This document shows, piece by piece, positions 19,339-28,590 of a DNA stretch of 64,000 nt. The stretch's first letter is position 1, and each line of letters starts with the position of its first letter. Made by a program: the position numbers and the translations under genes. The stretch covers positions 1 to 64,000 of the forward strand of contig JAOQAG010000046.1 of the NCBI GenBank assembly GCA_025963715.1, given 5' to 3'. The notes beneath the pieces were generated by a model. That model saw only the letters and a program-made list of their open reading frames with translations, searched no databases and was not told the origin of the DNA. This DNA comes from Bacteroidota bacterium (GTDB lineage: Bacteria > Bacteroidota > Bacteroidia > 2-12-FULL-35-15).

Positions 19339-20022
19339 TTATTCTTTTCTTCTGCCTTTTACTGTAAACAAAAATTTGTAGCCTAATTCAATAACAGGAA
19401 AAAAGAATAAAGTGTTATCATACATCAGGCGTGGCTTTTGGCGATAATAAAACTGATTGGAAGATGCAGGAATACTCTCTACATAATAGCGATGATAATC
19501 GGTATTGTTGGAGATCATACTTACACCAAGCGCACAATAAATTTCAAATTTTAATTTATTTTTTTCAGGCTTTGCAAATCCGAAAGTCGCTAACAAACTT
19601 GTCACATATTTTTCCTGCGAAATGAGCGCTTCTGTGTCTGTTCCTTTATCCAATTGTATTTTGTCATTGTGGATGTTCTTGTATTTAAAAACAAGCGAAG
19701 GCCCTAAAAACAAAAATCCTTTTTTTGCCGGAACATAAAATCTGCGGGCACAGCGAGCCGAAAATCCCCGGGCATAATACAACGTCGGGTAAAGCTGCAA
19801 AACATTATCCTGCATGTGTTTTACAGGATAAATATAACTTAACCCAAACTCCCAGCCTTTGCTTTTACCATTAAAATATTCGTAAAAGCCGATCACTTCA
19901 CCAAAAGGTGCGTTAAAAATATTGATTTTGATAAAGTGATATGGAATTGGTTTTTCTTCCTGGGAAAAAGAAAAATGGAAAGTAGAAACGATGAGTATAA
20001 AAACAAGGGTACGTTTCTGCAT
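19339..20022 (-). CDS. Secreted protein, probable outer-membrane beta-barrel
   Basis: A 227-aa protein starting at the Met that begins a signal peptide (QKRTLVFILIVSTFHFSFSQ). The frame opens 29 codons further upstream, but that extension reads through a common repeat whose translation contains VIARNEAISHQ and is not a protein N-terminus. The mature part has alternating aromatic/polar strands (GEVIGFYEYFNGKSKGWEFG, YPTLYYARGFSARC, FLFLGPSLVFKYKN) and ends in FFPVIELGYKFLFTVKGR, compatible with a small outer-membrane barrel. No family is recognised. It converges with the esterase gene, leaving one base between the two stop codons. Confidence 0.6.
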   Translation of the reverse strand: MQKRTLVFILIVSTFHFSFSQEEKPIPYHFIKINIFNAPFGEVIGFYEYFNGKSKGWEFGLSYIYPVKHMQDNVLQLYPTLYYARGFSARCARRFYVPAKKGFLFLGPSLVFKYKNIHNDKIQLDKGTDTEALISQEKYVTSLLATFGFAKPEKNKLKFEIYCALGVSMISNNTDYHRYYVESIPASSNQFYYRQKPRLMYDNTLFFFPVIELGYKFLFTVKGRRKE

Positions 20023-20163
20023 TGAAAAAAATTTAGCTTTAAAATGATCTGTGTAAAACTGGTGTGAGATTGCTTCGTTCCTCGCAATGACGAGCTTAAG
20101 TTCACACACTGTCTAAGATCCAATATCTAACAATCCAACATCCGGCAACATTCCAACATCCGC

Positions 20164-20886
20164 CTAGTCCCAGCCAGATGCAAGCACATCCACCAAATGC
20201 ATCATCTTTACTTTTTTGCCTTGTTTTTTTGCAAAACCGTCCATGTGCATCAGGCAGGATGCATCCGTAGAAATAATATAATCAGCTCCGGTTGCGGTTG
20301 CATTTTCTATTTTTTTATCTGCCAGTCCAACCGAAATGGGTTCAAATTTTACAGCAAAACTGCCACCAAATCCGCAGCAGGTTTCCGAATCTGCCATTTC
20401 GCGCAATTCCAGTCCGCGTACTTTTTCCAATAACAAACGCGGCTCGCGCTTTATTCCGTATTCGCGCAAAGCGGAACAGGAATCGTGATACGTGGCAACA
20501 CCTTCGAGCTTTGCACCCAGGTCGGTGATCTTTAACACGTTCACTAAAAAATCAGAAAACTCATACATGTTTTTCTGAATTTGTTTGTATTCATTGTGCA
20601 GCACGGAGTTGTGAAAAATTTCGGGATAACCGTTTTTTACAAAACCCGAGCAGGATGCAGAAGGTGTGATGATGTAACGGTCGTTCTGAAATTCACGAAT
20701 GAACTTCTCTCCTACTTCCTTGCATTCATCGCGGTAACCGGCGTTAAATGCTGGCTGCCCGCAACAGGTTTGCTCGGGATTATAATTAACGCCACACCCT
20801 AAACGCTCCAGGATCTTTACCATATTGGAAGCAGTATCAGGGTAGATCTGATCAATGAAACAGGGAATAAAAATATCTACAATCAT
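20164..20886 (-). CDS. (Fe-S)-binding CCG-domain protein, LutA/LldE-like
   Basis: This 240-aa protein has two cysteine-rich CCG domains: one around NPEQTCCGQPAFNAGYRDE (about residues 38-56) and one around ADSETCCGFGGSFAVKF (about 168-184). The starting motif DIFIPCFIDQIYP is also typical. In Bacillus LutA and E. coli YkgE such subunits join LutB and LutC in an L-lactate oxidising complex using iron-sulfur clusters. The LutB/LutC partners are not in the window; the gene stands alone between repeat-filled gaps. Glycolate or heterodisulfide reductase subunits carry the same domain, so lactate is only the likeliest substrate. Confidence 0.85.
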   Translation of the reverse strand: MIVDIFIPCFIDQIYPDTASNMVKILERLGCGVNYNPEQTCCGQPAFNAGYRDECKEVGEKFIREFQNDRYIITPSASCSGFVKNGYPEIFHNSVLHNEYKQIQKNMYEFSDFLVNVLKITDLGAKLEGVATYHDSCSALREYGIKREPRLLLEKVRGLELREMADSETCCGFGGSFAVKFEPISVGLADKKIENATATGADYIISTDASCLMHMDGFAKKQGKKVKMMHLVDVLASGWD

Positions 20887-21198
20887 AGGTTACGAATAAC
20901 GAATAAATACGAATTTACGAATCTGTGTTTTATCTACTAAATACCAATTTTTACTAATATACTAATCTGTGTGTACAACCTCAGCCCTTCATCCCCTCTC
21001 CACAAAAGAAGGGGCTGTATGTGAGCTGTGTATTTTTCTGTGCGTGAACTATGCTTACGATTAGTTACCAAACATTATTACTTCTCAAATAAATTCTTTT
21101 TACTCTTTGCGACTTTGTGCTTTCGTGGTAAAAAAACAATCGCGCAAGCGATTCACACAGCAAACTTTAAACTTCCAAACTTTGAACTTTGAACTTAT
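20887..21198. repeat. Gap filled with dispersed repeats
   Basis: Contains ACGAATTTACGAATCTGTGT, CTACTAAATACCAATTTTTA and CTAATATACTAATCTGTGTG (20.88-20.98 kb), a CCCCTCTCC...GAAGGGG segment, a TTTGTGCTTTCGTGGTAAAA segment (about 21113-21132), and a final AACTTTAAACTTCCAAACTT tract against the stop of the MFS gene. No gene is seen. Confidence 0.6.
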
Positions 21199-22494
21199 TT
21201 ACTTCACATTCTCCGTTTTCGGGATCGTCAGTAAAATAATAAAGCCGCTGATAAAAAAGAAGATCAATGCTAAAATAGAATTACGCATGCCGCCTGTAAT
21301 ACCTTCTATGGCACCAAAAGAGAACATCCCGATCACAATTCCAATCTTTTCACATACATCGTAAAAACTGAAGAACGATGCATTGTCTTCTGTTTCAGGC
21401 AATAATTTTGAATACGTTGAACGTGATAAGGATTGAATCCCGCCCATCACCAGGCCGACCATACATGCCACGATGTAAAATGAATTGGGCGTATACACAA
21501 ATCCGTAAGTAAAAATACAGATCCCGATCCAGATAAATAAAGAAACACCCAATGATTTGATATTACCGATCATCCTTGAAAGCCTTGAAAACAAAAACGA
21601 TCCAAGGATCCCGACAAACTGGATCAATAAAACGCTTACAATAAGATTACTGTCTTCCAGGCCTGCAATTTCTTTTTTAGCAAACAATACAGCAACGATC
21701 ATCACCGTTTGCACGCCCATGCTGTACATAAAAAATGCAAATAAATAACGTTTCAATTGCTTGATGTGCTTGAGCTGATTCCATACTTTCCATAATTCTT
21801 TGAATCCTTTAAAAATAATATTTCCACCATCTTCGGTTGCATGTGATTTTTTACCGTTTGGTAATCTCGAAAAAGTGATCTGCGCAAAGCCAACCCACCA
21901 CAATGCCACAGAAACAAAGGACCAGCGGGCATCAATGTGAAACACTTTGATCATGACCAGGTTAATGATCAATAATAAAGAACTGCCGAAATAACCCATT
22001 CCAAAACCTTTTGCACTTACTTTGTCATGATCGGCTGGCTCCGCAATCTCCGGAAGGTAAGCATTGTAAAACACCAAACTACCCCAAAACCCTACGCTTG
22101 CAAACACGATCGATAACAAGCCCCAGCCAAGATGTACTTTTGTAAAAAAGAATAAAGAAGCGCAGCAAAGCGATCCCAAAAAGCAGAAGAACTGCATGAA
22201 GCGCTTTTTGCTCCCGCTGTAATCGGCAATACCGGAAAGGATCGGCGATGAAAAACAAACAATGATAAAGGAAAATGCAACCGCATAATCGTATAGCTCT
22301 GTGTTTTTAAAATTATGTCCCATGAAGGTAACTACATCGCTCACTGTTCCATCGGCAAGTTTGGTAGTAGTGTTTGCTACATAAAAGATGGGGAAGATCG
22401 CGGATGTGATCACCAGCGGATACGATGAATTTGCCCAATCGTAAAACGTCCAGGCATTGATAATTTTTTTATCTCCTTTTTTAAATTGTGCCAT
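21199..22494 (-). CDS. MFS transporter, UMF1 (Atg22-like) family
   Basis: This 431-aa integral membrane protein has about 12 hydrophobic segments. The N-terminus INAWTFYDWANSSYPLVITS is the UMF1-family opening ('W..YDWANSay.t.i'). Later landmarks are SGIADYSGSKKRFMQFFCFL (loop 2-3) and YNAYLPEIAEPADHDKVSAK. Yeast Atg22 exports amino acids from the vacuole; bacterial members have no firmly known substrate. The C-terminal half has GLVMGGIQSLSRSTYSKLLP, the repeat of the MFS loop motif. It is transcribed in the same direction as the OmpA gene 45 bp upstream, possibly as one unit. Confidence 0.85.
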   Translation of the reverse strand: MAQFKKGDKKIINAWTFYDWANSSYPLVITSAIFPIFYVANTTTKLADGTVSDVVTFMGHNFKNTELYDYAVAFSFIIVCFSSPILSGIADYSGSKKRFMQFFCFLGSLCCASLFFFTKVHLGWGLLSIVFASVGFWGSLVFYNAYLPEIAEPADHDKVSAKGFGMGYFGSSLLLIINLVMIKVFHIDARWSFVSVALWWVGFAQITFSRLPNGKKSHATEDGGNIIFKGFKELWKVWNQLKHIKQLKRYLFAFFMYSMGVQTVMIVAVLFAKKEIAGLEDSNLIVSVLLIQFVGILGSFLFSRLSRMIGNIKSLGVSLFIWIGICIFTYGFVYTPNSFYIVACMVGLVMGGIQSLSRSTYSKLLPETEDNASFFSFYDVCEKIGIVIGMFSFGAIEGITGGMRNSILALIFFFISGFIILLTIPKTENVK

Positions 22495-22539
22495 ATCTTT
22501 TGGGTTAGTGTTAGTTTTTCGTTTATTAATAATACAACA

Positions 22540-23643
22540 TTATTGGCTAATGATCACAAATTCAACGCGCCTGTTTTTTGCGCGGTTTTCCTCCGTATCA
22601 TTCGGCGCCACCGGATTGGCCGGTCCCACCCCTTTATAGGTCAATGGATTGATCACGCCCTGCTCCAATAAATAATCATACACTGCTTTTGCCCTGTCCT
22701 TGGATAATTTCCGGTTTACCGCTTCATTCCCCACATTATCGGTATAACCGATGATCTGGATCTCCATAAAAGGATGATTATTGAGCGCGTTTACCAATGC
22801 ATCCAGCGATTTGTAAGATATTTTTAAAAATTGCGCACTGTTATTTTCAAACTGGATCTTATCGATCAGCACCGTTTCGCCCACCGTATACGTTTCCGGA
22901 TACGTGATCGGCGGTTCTTTTACCGCCGGTGTTTTTATTTTGGCAGTATCCGCTGCTGTTAATTTTTTACGCAGCGAAACATCATCAATGTAATAATACG
23001 CTTCTTTAAATTCGAACAGGCTCCATTTGTTTTTCTTCACAAAATCGTCTTTCATCTTCGTCCTGAAATTCCCGATGATCGCATATTTTTCGCCGCCATG
23101 CGCCGTGTAATCCCCCTGAATTAAGATCCAGTTGAGCGAGCCCGAAATTCCTTTATTATAGGTAGTATCCACCAATCCCGACTCGTCAAATTCCATCCCG
23201 ATCTTAAATTCCACATCCGAAAAATACGCGCCCAATTGTTTGATCGTTACCGTTACATTGCTGGCTTCCAGCAAACGCACATACATTTTAAAATGATACA
23301 CCCGATCTTTTTCCAGCGGTTCCAGCAGCTTCACGTACATGTACTCTTTGTAATCCGACTGAAACCTCAAACCTGCATACGCACTCCCGGTTCTTGCACC
23401 TTTAAACCGCGAGGTATCACGCTTTTCCGGTTTTAAAAAATAATCCACTGTTCCTGCACCTTTCCAGGGAGTTGCCGTTTTAATATCGGCTCCTTTTCCT
23501 TTGTGATCTTCAAAACCGGGATTCGGGATCAGGTTCTTTCCTTTTTTGGGCGCCTGCGCAAACGAGCCAACAGCGCATAGCAGCAACATTGAAAAGAAAA
23601 TGCTTTTCAATGATTTTACTGTGATATATGTTAGCGGTTGCAC
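22540..23643 (-). CDS. OmpA-family outer-membrane protein
   Basis: This 367-aa protein has a signal peptide ending AVGSFAQ (residues about 1-30). A beta-rich region (about 35-220) resembles a carbohydrate-binding jelly roll, with NLIPNPGFEDHKG at its start, as is frequent in Bacteroidota surface proteins. The C-terminal OmpA domain (about 255-367) contains MEIQIIGYTDNVGNEAVNRK, LSKDRAKAVYDYLLEQG and NRRVEFVI, the peptidoglycan-binding signature. It probably links the outer membrane or a surface structure to the wall. An MFS carrier gene follows 45 bp downstream on the same strand. Confidence 0.85.
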   Translation of the reverse strand: MQPLTYITVKSLKSIFFSMLLLCAVGSFAQAPKKGKNLIPNPGFEDHKGKGADIKTATPWKGAGTVDYFLKPEKRDTSRFKGARTGSAYAGLRFQSDYKEYMYVKLLEPLEKDRVYHFKMYVRLLEASNVTVTIKQLGAYFSDVEFKIGMEFDESGLVDTTYNKGISGSLNWILIQGDYTAHGGEKYAIIGNFRTKMKDDFVKKNKWSLFEFKEAYYYIDDVSLRKKLTAADTAKIKTPAVKEPPITYPETYTVGETVLIDKIQFENNSAQFLKISYKSLDALVNALNNHPFMEIQIIGYTDNVGNEAVNRKLSKDRAKAVYDYLLEQGVINPLTYKGVGPANPVAPNDTEENRAKNRRVEFVIISQ

Positions 23644-23832
23644 TTTTTTAGTTCAAAGTTTAAAGTTCAAAGTTGGCTGTGTTTGTTAAGATATCTACTA
23701 AACACTAATTTGTACTAATATACTAATCTGTGTTTGCTAAAAATCAGTTCAAAGCTTTTACTCATAAGCTCTTTCAACGCTTTTACCTTTTTATTTTTTT
23801 CACACACAGTACTAATTACTAATGACTATCTA
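23644..23832. repeat. Dispersed repeat module between OmpA and hemE genes
   Basis: A TTCAAAGTTTAAAGTTCAAA tract (about 23651-23670), then CTACTAAACACTAATTTGTA and CTAATATACTAATCTGTGTT. It has the same order of parts as at 5.4 and 20.9 kb. The 121-codon open frame crossing this gap overlaps hemE antisense and is not called. Confidence 0.55.
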
Positions 23833-24858
23833 CTAAAATCTAAATTCCTTGATCGCATCTACAAAACACCTCACTTTATCTTTTTCCAGATCCGGATACA
23901 AACCATGGCCCAGGTTAGCAATGTGGCGGTCGGGGCCGAATGCTTTCAACATTTTTACTGCTTCTTTTTTGATCACATCATAATCCGCATACAACAAACA
24001 CGGATCAATATTTCCCTGCAATGTTTTTGTATTTCCGATCATTGCGCGCGATTCTGCAATGTCCATGGTCCAATCCAGCCCGATAGTATCACAGCTTAAT
24101 TTCCCCATTTGCACACGTGCAAAATGTGCATCTTTCGCAAATACCGTAAACGGTACTTCCGTGATGGCATCACAGATCTGTGAAATGTATTTCAATGAAA
24201 ATTCGTTGTATTGCTCCGGTGATAAAATCCCCGCCCAGCTATCGAACAGCTGCAGCATATCAGCACCGGCAACAATTTGTCCTTTTAAATAATTGATGGT
24301 ACTGTCAGTAATTTTCTGCAGCAGCAAATGCGATAATTGCGGTTGTGTGTACAGGAATTTCTTCGCTTTCGAAAACGTTTTACTTCCACTTCCTTCGATC
24401 ATGTATGCAAAGATCGTCCAGGGTGCGCCTGCAAAACCGATCAGCGGCACACGGCCATCCAGTGTTTTTTTAGTGAGTTTTAATGCATCCATCACATAGT
24501 GCAGATCTTCGGGTTGTGCAACGCGTAATTGCGCTATGTCATCCGCCGTTTTGATCGTTTTTTCAAACCACGGTCCTTTCGCTTCCACCATCTGGTAAGG
24601 CAATCCCATTGCTTCCGGGATCACCAGGATATCCGAAAAAATAATAGCAGCATCCACGCCTAAAATATCAACCGGCTGAATGGTCACTTCACATGCAAAT
24701 TCAGGCGTTTCCACCAACTCTTTAAAGCCCCCCATTTTTTCGCGCACAGCACGGTATTCCGGCAACACTCTTCCTGCCTGGCGCATCAGCCATACGGGTG
24801 TACGTTCTACTTTTTCTCCTCTTGCAGCTCTTAAGACCAAATCATTTTTTAATGTCAT
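23833..24858 (-). CDS. hemE: Uroporphyrinogen decarboxylase
   Basis: This 341-aa cytoplasmic enzyme decarboxylates the four acetate side chains of uroporphyrinogen III to give coproporphyrinogen III in heme synthesis. The signature [20 protein letters not shown] is at residues about 20-39, and a second conserved element [20 protein letters not shown] is near 140-160. [15 protein letters not shown] carries the catalytic Asp, and NLGHGLYPD sits close to the C-terminus. Length is normal. No other heme genes are adjacent. Confidence 0.95.
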   Translation of the reverse strand: MTLKNDLVLRAARGEKVERTPVWLMRQAGRVLPEYRAVREKMGGFKELVETPEFACEVTIQPVDILGVDAAIIFSDILVIPEAMGLPYQMVEAKGPWFEKTIKTADDIAQLRVAQPEDLHYVMDALKLTKKTLDGRVPLIGFAGAPWTIFAYMIEGSGSKTFSKAKKFLYTQPQLSHLLLQKITDSTINYLKGQIVAGADMLQLFDSWAGILSPEQYNEFSLKYISQICDAITEVPFTVFAKDAHFARVQMGKLSCDTIGLDWTMDIAESRAMIGNTKTLQGNIDPCLLYADYDVIKKEAVKMLKAFGPDRHIANLGHGLYPDLEKDKVRCFVDAIKEFRF

Positions 24859-24992
24859 CCTTTCAATTTTTGTTTTTATTGTTTTAGAAAAATATTGTTA
24901 TGGAAACAAAAACACGTTCCTTAGCTGTCATCCATGAATATTATAACATTTTACTCATTTTAACCTTCCGCTTTACTTTCTATAACGCAGCA

Positions 24993-27065
24993 TCATTGCG
25001 GATGATACACCCGCGTTGCCGTTTGCAATATTTTTTGCTTGTCCAGTGTAATCGTTTTTGTTTGATGTTTACTATACATCTCCATTTGATCCGTGTAATG
25101 CGGATTTCCTTTCCTGCGCGATTCGCCAAACGGAACAACGCTCTCGTATGTGTTGCCGTTCTTTTTCGAAAATTTTGCAAACATTATAAACGAATCACCA
25201 TCCTGCGCACGCAAAAAACCTTTGTCGTTTTCCACACTCGCCATGGCCTGGATGCATTCGGGCAAACCGGAAACAGGAAAACTTTTATCATCACGAAAAG
25301 TACGCTGCACATCGCCGAAAGGCACATCAATTGTTTTATGATATTTTATCAGATAATTTTTTGCATACCGGATCGCTTCCAATAAATCTTCCGTGGAATA
25401 ATCGAACCCGGTTTCCAGCTCGTTGTAACCTGCATTTTTTTTCTTGAATAAATAATTGCAGGTAAGTACCGCCAACGCTGTTGTATGATTATCAGCCGCA
25501 CCGTTAAAATCCCAGCTTTTCAAACGCGTGATCGCATCTGCAAGATCCGGGTACTGACTTTCCTGTAAACCGTAAATGGGTTTGAACAAACGGTATACGC
25601 CGCCTTGTTTGGTAGGATAACTGCAATCGTATTTAATGCTTTTAAAATCCTCGAAGGAGATCTTCTTTTTATTCTGCATCAGCTCGTAAAAGCGCAATTC
25701 GCGGTTGTTGATCCGGTTCCAGTCGAATGCCGATTGTTTATTAAAATTAGCCGGGTTCAAATTTTCCTCCGGTGCCGTGCAATGGAAAGGCGTGTTATTG
25801 GTATTAAAAACATAGCCGCATTTCGGATTGTATTTCAAGGGCTGCTGATCCATGCGGTAAAATTTATTCCAGAAGGTTTTGGAAGTATTTCCCGGAACCG
25901 CTTTTTGCCAGTTGTAAGTTACATCCCGCTGCGGCAATAGCGCATTGAACAGATAAAAAATATTGTTGTTATCATCCGCCATGATAAAATTAAATAACGG
26001 AATGCCCTGCATTTCCATGCTTTGATAAAACTCGGAATAACCACCCGCATGCGCCATTTTATACCATTGTTCCGGCGCTTTTACATTGAACAGAGTATTG
26101 TAACGCAATGCGTACACGCCTTTTTTGGTGCGGTAAGCCGGACCATAAATGCACCACAATGCTTCACGTTTTACAGTAATCTTTCCCAATTTTGTTTTTA
26201 CTTTCAAAGGAATTTTCCGCACTTCAAAATCATACCAGTCGCCTTCAAATTTGTATTGATTTTTATTTTGAGAATTGATCTCCATCTCGTACACATCCAC
26301 ATAATCGGGCCAGTTGAAAGTGATGGCCCAACCCATGTGTTCGTTGCAACCCATTGCAGGCATTACCATACCGGGAACAAATGCACCGTAAATATTCAAT
26401 CCCTGTCCGCTGTTCAAATGCGCTTCGTACCACGATGCTACGCCTTCAATGGGTACATGCGGATTAATAAGCAGGTACGCAGCACTGTCGGCAGTGATCC
26501 TCTGATTCATGGCTATTGCATTGGAACCTGCACCGGCATTAAAAATATAACCGCTTGGATCGTCCTTCACCACATACCCCAGCGCTTTGGAAACGCCCAC
26601 CATGCTGGTAAGCATTACCACATAAGCCGTTACAATGGTTTTAGGCGTGATGGGGAAAATATGTTTGAGCTTTATTTCTTTGGGATGTGTTTTTGCGTAA
26701 GCGTTCAACCCATCGGCATATCCCTGCAATACGGCTTTGTAGTTGGCCGACAGGTCCTGATCGTAATGCTGCTCTACCAGTTCTTTTGCTTTGATAAAAC
26801 GAACGAAATAATCGGTAGGCGCCCCGCTTTTGCCCTGTAATTCGCCCAAACGCGCATTGGCAGTGATCATCATCTGCTGAATGTGCTCAAAATCGTCTTC
26901 GGCATGCGCCCATGCCAATCCATAAGCCACTCCCACATCCGTAGGCGCAAAAATATGCGGGATGCCAAAGGTATCGCGCGCAATGGTAATATCATTTACA
27001 TTGACTTGTGAAAAGCCTGTAAATGCAGAGAGGGCGAATGTTATAAAAAGTAGTAGACGGTTCAT
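24993..27065 (-). CDS. Penicillin acylase family protein (AHL-acylase-like Ntn hydrolase)
   Basis: A 690-aa protein from the Met that begins a signal peptide (NRLLLFITFALSAFTGFSQ); the frame opens 18 codons earlier without a signal. It belongs to the penicillin/acyl-homoserine-lactone acylase family of N-terminal nucleophile hydrolases. DTFGIPHIFAPTDVGVAYGL and AWAHAEDDFEHIQ form the alpha-chain start. The autoproteolytic site Gly-Ser lies in AGAGSNAIAMNQ, with Ser181 as nucleophile, and INPHVPIEGVASWYEAHLN follows in the beta chain. Such enzymes hydrolyse an amide bond of acylated small molecules in the periplasm. A quorum-quenching role is possible, but the family acts on many substrates. 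It is monocistronic. Confidence 0.88.
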   Translation of the reverse strand: MNRLLLFITFALSAFTGFSQVNVNDITIARDTFGIPHIFAPTDVGVAYGLAWAHAEDDFEHIQQMMITANARLGELQGKSGAPTDYFVRFIKAKELVEQHYDQDLSANYKAVLQGYADGLNAYAKTHPKEIKLKHIFPITPKTIVTAYVVMLTSMVGVSKALGYVVKDDPSGYIFNAGAGSNAIAMNQRITADSAAYLLINPHVPIEGVASWYEAHLNSGQGLNIYGAFVPGMVMPAMGCNEHMGWAITFNWPDYVDVYEMEINSQNKNQYKFEGDWYDFEVRKIPLKVKTKLGKITVKREALWCIYGPAYRTKKGVYALRYNTLFNVKAPEQWYKMAHAGGYSEFYQSMEMQGIPLFNFIMADDNNNIFYLFNALLPQRDVTYNWQKAVPGNTSKTFWNKFYRMDQQPLKYNPKCGYVFNTNNTPFHCTAPEENLNPANFNKQSAFDWNRINNRELRFYELMQNKKKISFEDFKSIKYDCSYPTKQGGVYRLFKPIYGLQESQYPDLADAITRLKSWDFNGAADNHTTALAVLTCNYLFKKKNAGYNELETGFDYSTEDLLEAIRYAKNYLIKYHKTIDVPFGDVQRTFRDDKSFPVSGLPECIQAMASVENDKGFLRAQDGDSFIMFAKFSKKNGNTYESVVPFGESRRKGNPHYTDQMEMYSKHQTKTITLDKQKILQTATRVYHPQ

Positions 27066-27141
27066 TTTGTTGTACGTAAAAATAACAAATAGCGCCTCTA
27101 CTTTCCCGATTATTAACATTATTTATATAGAGTTTTTCAAC

Positions 27142-27149
27142 TAAATTTG
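27142..27149 (+). promoter_or_regulatory. Candidate -7 box of the SnoaL-like gene
   Basis: TAAATTTG matches TAnnTTTG exactly, 16 bases before the ATG at 27166. A -33 TTG is not evident. Confidence 0.4.
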
Positions 27150-27165
27150 GGAAATTTTTCAGGAT

Positions 27166-27528
27166 ATGAAACCCACCGAAAATGAAGCCATTGCCATTCA
27201 ATGGTTTAATGCATTTAATACGCACAACCTGGAGGCTTTGCTTACGCTGTATCACCCGGCAGCAAAGCATTTTAGTCCTAAATTGAAGATCCGTAAACCG
27301 GAAACGAACGGACTGGTACAGGGCACAGCCGCTTTGCGCGAATGGTGGCGCGATGCTTTTGATCGCCTGCCGACATTGAATTACAGGTATACCACATTAA
27401 CGGCAAATGAAAACCGCGTATTCATGGAATACGTCCGCACGGTAGAAAATGAAGAAGAAATGCTGGTGGCGGAAGTGCTGGAGATCAGCAATGGACTGAT
27501 CGTTGCATCCCGCGTATATCACGGCTAG
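27166..27528 (+). CDS. SnoaL/NTF2-like domain protein
   Basis: This 120-aa protein has the cone-shaped NTF2-like fold signature. AIQWFNAFNTHNLEALLTLY is the standard opening helix pair of SnoaL-like proteins, followed by HPAAKHFSP, LVQGTAALREWWRDAFDRLP and a beta-rich second half. Members are polyketide cyclases, isomerases or simply binding proteins, so the function is open. It is a single gene; the next gene converges with it, leaving one base between stop codons. Confidence 0.75.
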   Translation: MKPTENEAIAIQWFNAFNTHNLEALLTLYHPAAKHFSPKLKIRKPETNGLVQGTAALREWWRDAFDRLPTLNYRYTTLTANENRVFMEYVRTVENEEEMLVAEVLEISNGLIVASRVYHG

Positions 27529-27529
27529 A

Positions 27530-27961
27530 TCAGCATTTTAGCGCTGTTCCCAAACGTGTTTTAAAAGTAGTATTGCGCAGGCTCGATGGATATTCGAATT
27601 TAAAGAACATGCGCATCATGCGAATTTCCTGCGCTTTGTTGAATCCGCGACCGCAATTGTTACTCCCGGTAAGCTTGTAATATTCCATCTTTCCGTTTCC
27701 ATTTACTTTGATGATCACATCCATATAAAACGAATTGCAGGTTTTGCAGGCCAGGGTTATTTTATTCTCCGCTTTTATTTTATCATACTCATTTGCATAC
27801 CAGATCTTTTCCACGCTTTTCCAATCCGAGAACTGATTATCCGGCAGCTCGTAATCGTTTTTTACGCTGGATGTGCCAACAGTATCTTTTACAATTTCCT
27901 GTGCGGATGCGGCTTTAAAGGCAAATAATAATACTACAGCTGTGAAGAGAGTTCTGATCAT
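27530..27961 (-). CDS. Secreted hypothetical protein
   Basis: A 143-aa protein with a signal peptide (IRTLFTAVVLLFAFKAASAQ). The mature part is polar, with two Cys pairs (LACKTCNSFYMDVIIKVNGN; GSNNCGRGFN) and ends in LGTALKC. No family is recognised. It begins two bases after the stop of the S4 gene on the same strand, so the two are very likely one transcript. A shared function is not implied by the sequence. Confidence 0.65.
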   Translation of the reverse strand: MIRTLFTAVVLLFAFKAASAQEIVKDTVGTSSVKNDYELPDNQFSDWKSVEKIWYANEYDKIKAENKITLACKTCNSFYMDVIIKVNGNGKMEYYKLTGSNNCGRGFNKAQEIRMMRMFFKFEYPSSLRNTTFKTRLGTALKC

Positions 27962-27963
27962 AT

Positions 27964-28170
27964 TTATTCAATTTTTACTTTTTGATTGTTAACTTCTACG
28001 ATAAATCCTTTTACAATTTTATTCCGTTTCCGGTGTTCCACCACGTCGTTCACTTTCACCAACCCGGCATCGATCATGTTATTTGCTTCCGCCCCATTCT
28101 CGCACCAGCCCATTGCTTTGATCAACTGGTTGAGCTGAATGTATTCGTCTTTTATTTTAAATAATTCCAT
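27964..28170 (-). CDS. S4-domain RNA-binding protein
   Basis: A 68-aa protein made of one S4 domain: YIQLNQLIKAMGWCENGAEA, then NMIDAGLVKVNDVVEHRKRN and KIVKGFIVEV. It matches the YaaA/YbcJ-type small S4 proteins that bind structured RNA, perhaps in ribosome maintenance. It is the first gene of a two-gene minus-strand unit. An exact TAAATTTG box on the minus strand sits seven bases before its ATG, so the message should have almost no leader. Confidence 0.82.
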   Translation of the reverse strand: MELFKIKDEYIQLNQLIKAMGWCENGAEANNMIDAGLVKVNDVVEHRKRNKIVKGFIVEVNNQKVKIE

Positions 28171-28177
28171 ATTACAG

Positions 28178-28215
28178 CAAATTTAACAAAGTAAATGTAA
28201 TAGACATTATCTTTG
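28178..28215. promoter_or_regulatory. Divergent pair of -7 boxes
   Basis: On the minus strand TAAATTTG (28178-28185) faces the S4 gene. On the plus strand TATCTTTG (28208-28215) faces the DUF493 gene. Both match TAnnTTTG exactly and lie seven and four bases from the start codons, so both transcripts are predicted to be nearly leaderless. No clear -33 element is seen for either. Confidence 0.5.
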
Positions 28216-28219
28216 CATC

Positions 28220-28495
28220 ATGAATAAAGATGAACAATTTAAAAGCCTGCATGAAAAACTGTCGAAAGACAAAAACTGGCCGCAAGTTTACATGTTTAAA
28301 TTTATTATTACGGCCGACAATAAAAAAATGGCGCTGGTAGAAGCGAAGTTTTCGGACGAAGCAGTGATCGAGCAAAAAGAATCCAGCACCGGAAAATACA
28401 TGAGCATCACTGTAAAGGAAGTAATGCTGAGCGCCGATGATGTGATCGAAAAATACATCGACGTAAGTACCATTGAAGGTGTAATGGCGCTGTAA
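28220..28495 (+). CDS. DUF493 (YbeD-like) family protein
   Basis: A 91-aa ferredoxin-like fold protein of the DUF493 family: FKSLHEKLSKDKNWPQVYMF, KFIITADNKKMALVEAKF, then SSTGKYMSITVKEVMLSADD. E. coli YbeD has the same fold as the ACT-like regulatory domains, and no biochemical function is settled. The gene is alone, divergent from the S4 gene, with an exact -7 box only four bases before its ATG. Confidence 0.82.
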   Translation: MNKDEQFKSLHEKLSKDKNWPQVYMFKFIITADNKKMALVEAKFSDEAVIEQKESSTGKYMSITVKEVMLSADDVIEKYIDVSTIEGVMAL

Positions 28496-28540
28496 ATTAA
28501 AATCAGTAACGCAATACTATACACCAAACTCTTTTAAGAA

Positions 28541-28576
28541 CGTCATTGCTTCGGGCGAAAAGTCCTCGCAATGACG
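28541..28576. repeat. Inverted repeat CGTCATTGC/GCAATGACG
   Basis: A perfect 9-bp inverted pair (28541-28549 and 28568-28576) with an 18-base loop between the converging DUF493 and bestrophin genes. Half of the same repeat (CTCGCAATGACG) is seen near 20082-20093. It could act as a terminator stem but lacks a T-run. Confidence 0.5.
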
Positions 28577-28590
28577 CGCATAGATTATAT

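Noticed and set aside
19339-20109. Longer N-terminus for the minus-strand secreted protein (MCELKLVIARNEAISHQ...)
   Set aside because: The extension is the translation of a common dispersed repeat; the signal peptide starts at the Met at 20022.
26022-26840. A 272-codon open frame on the plus strand
   Set aside because: It lies wholly antisense to the acylase gene, whose signal peptide and catalytic motifs are clear. Its translation is a His/Ile/Phe-rich shadow with no family features.
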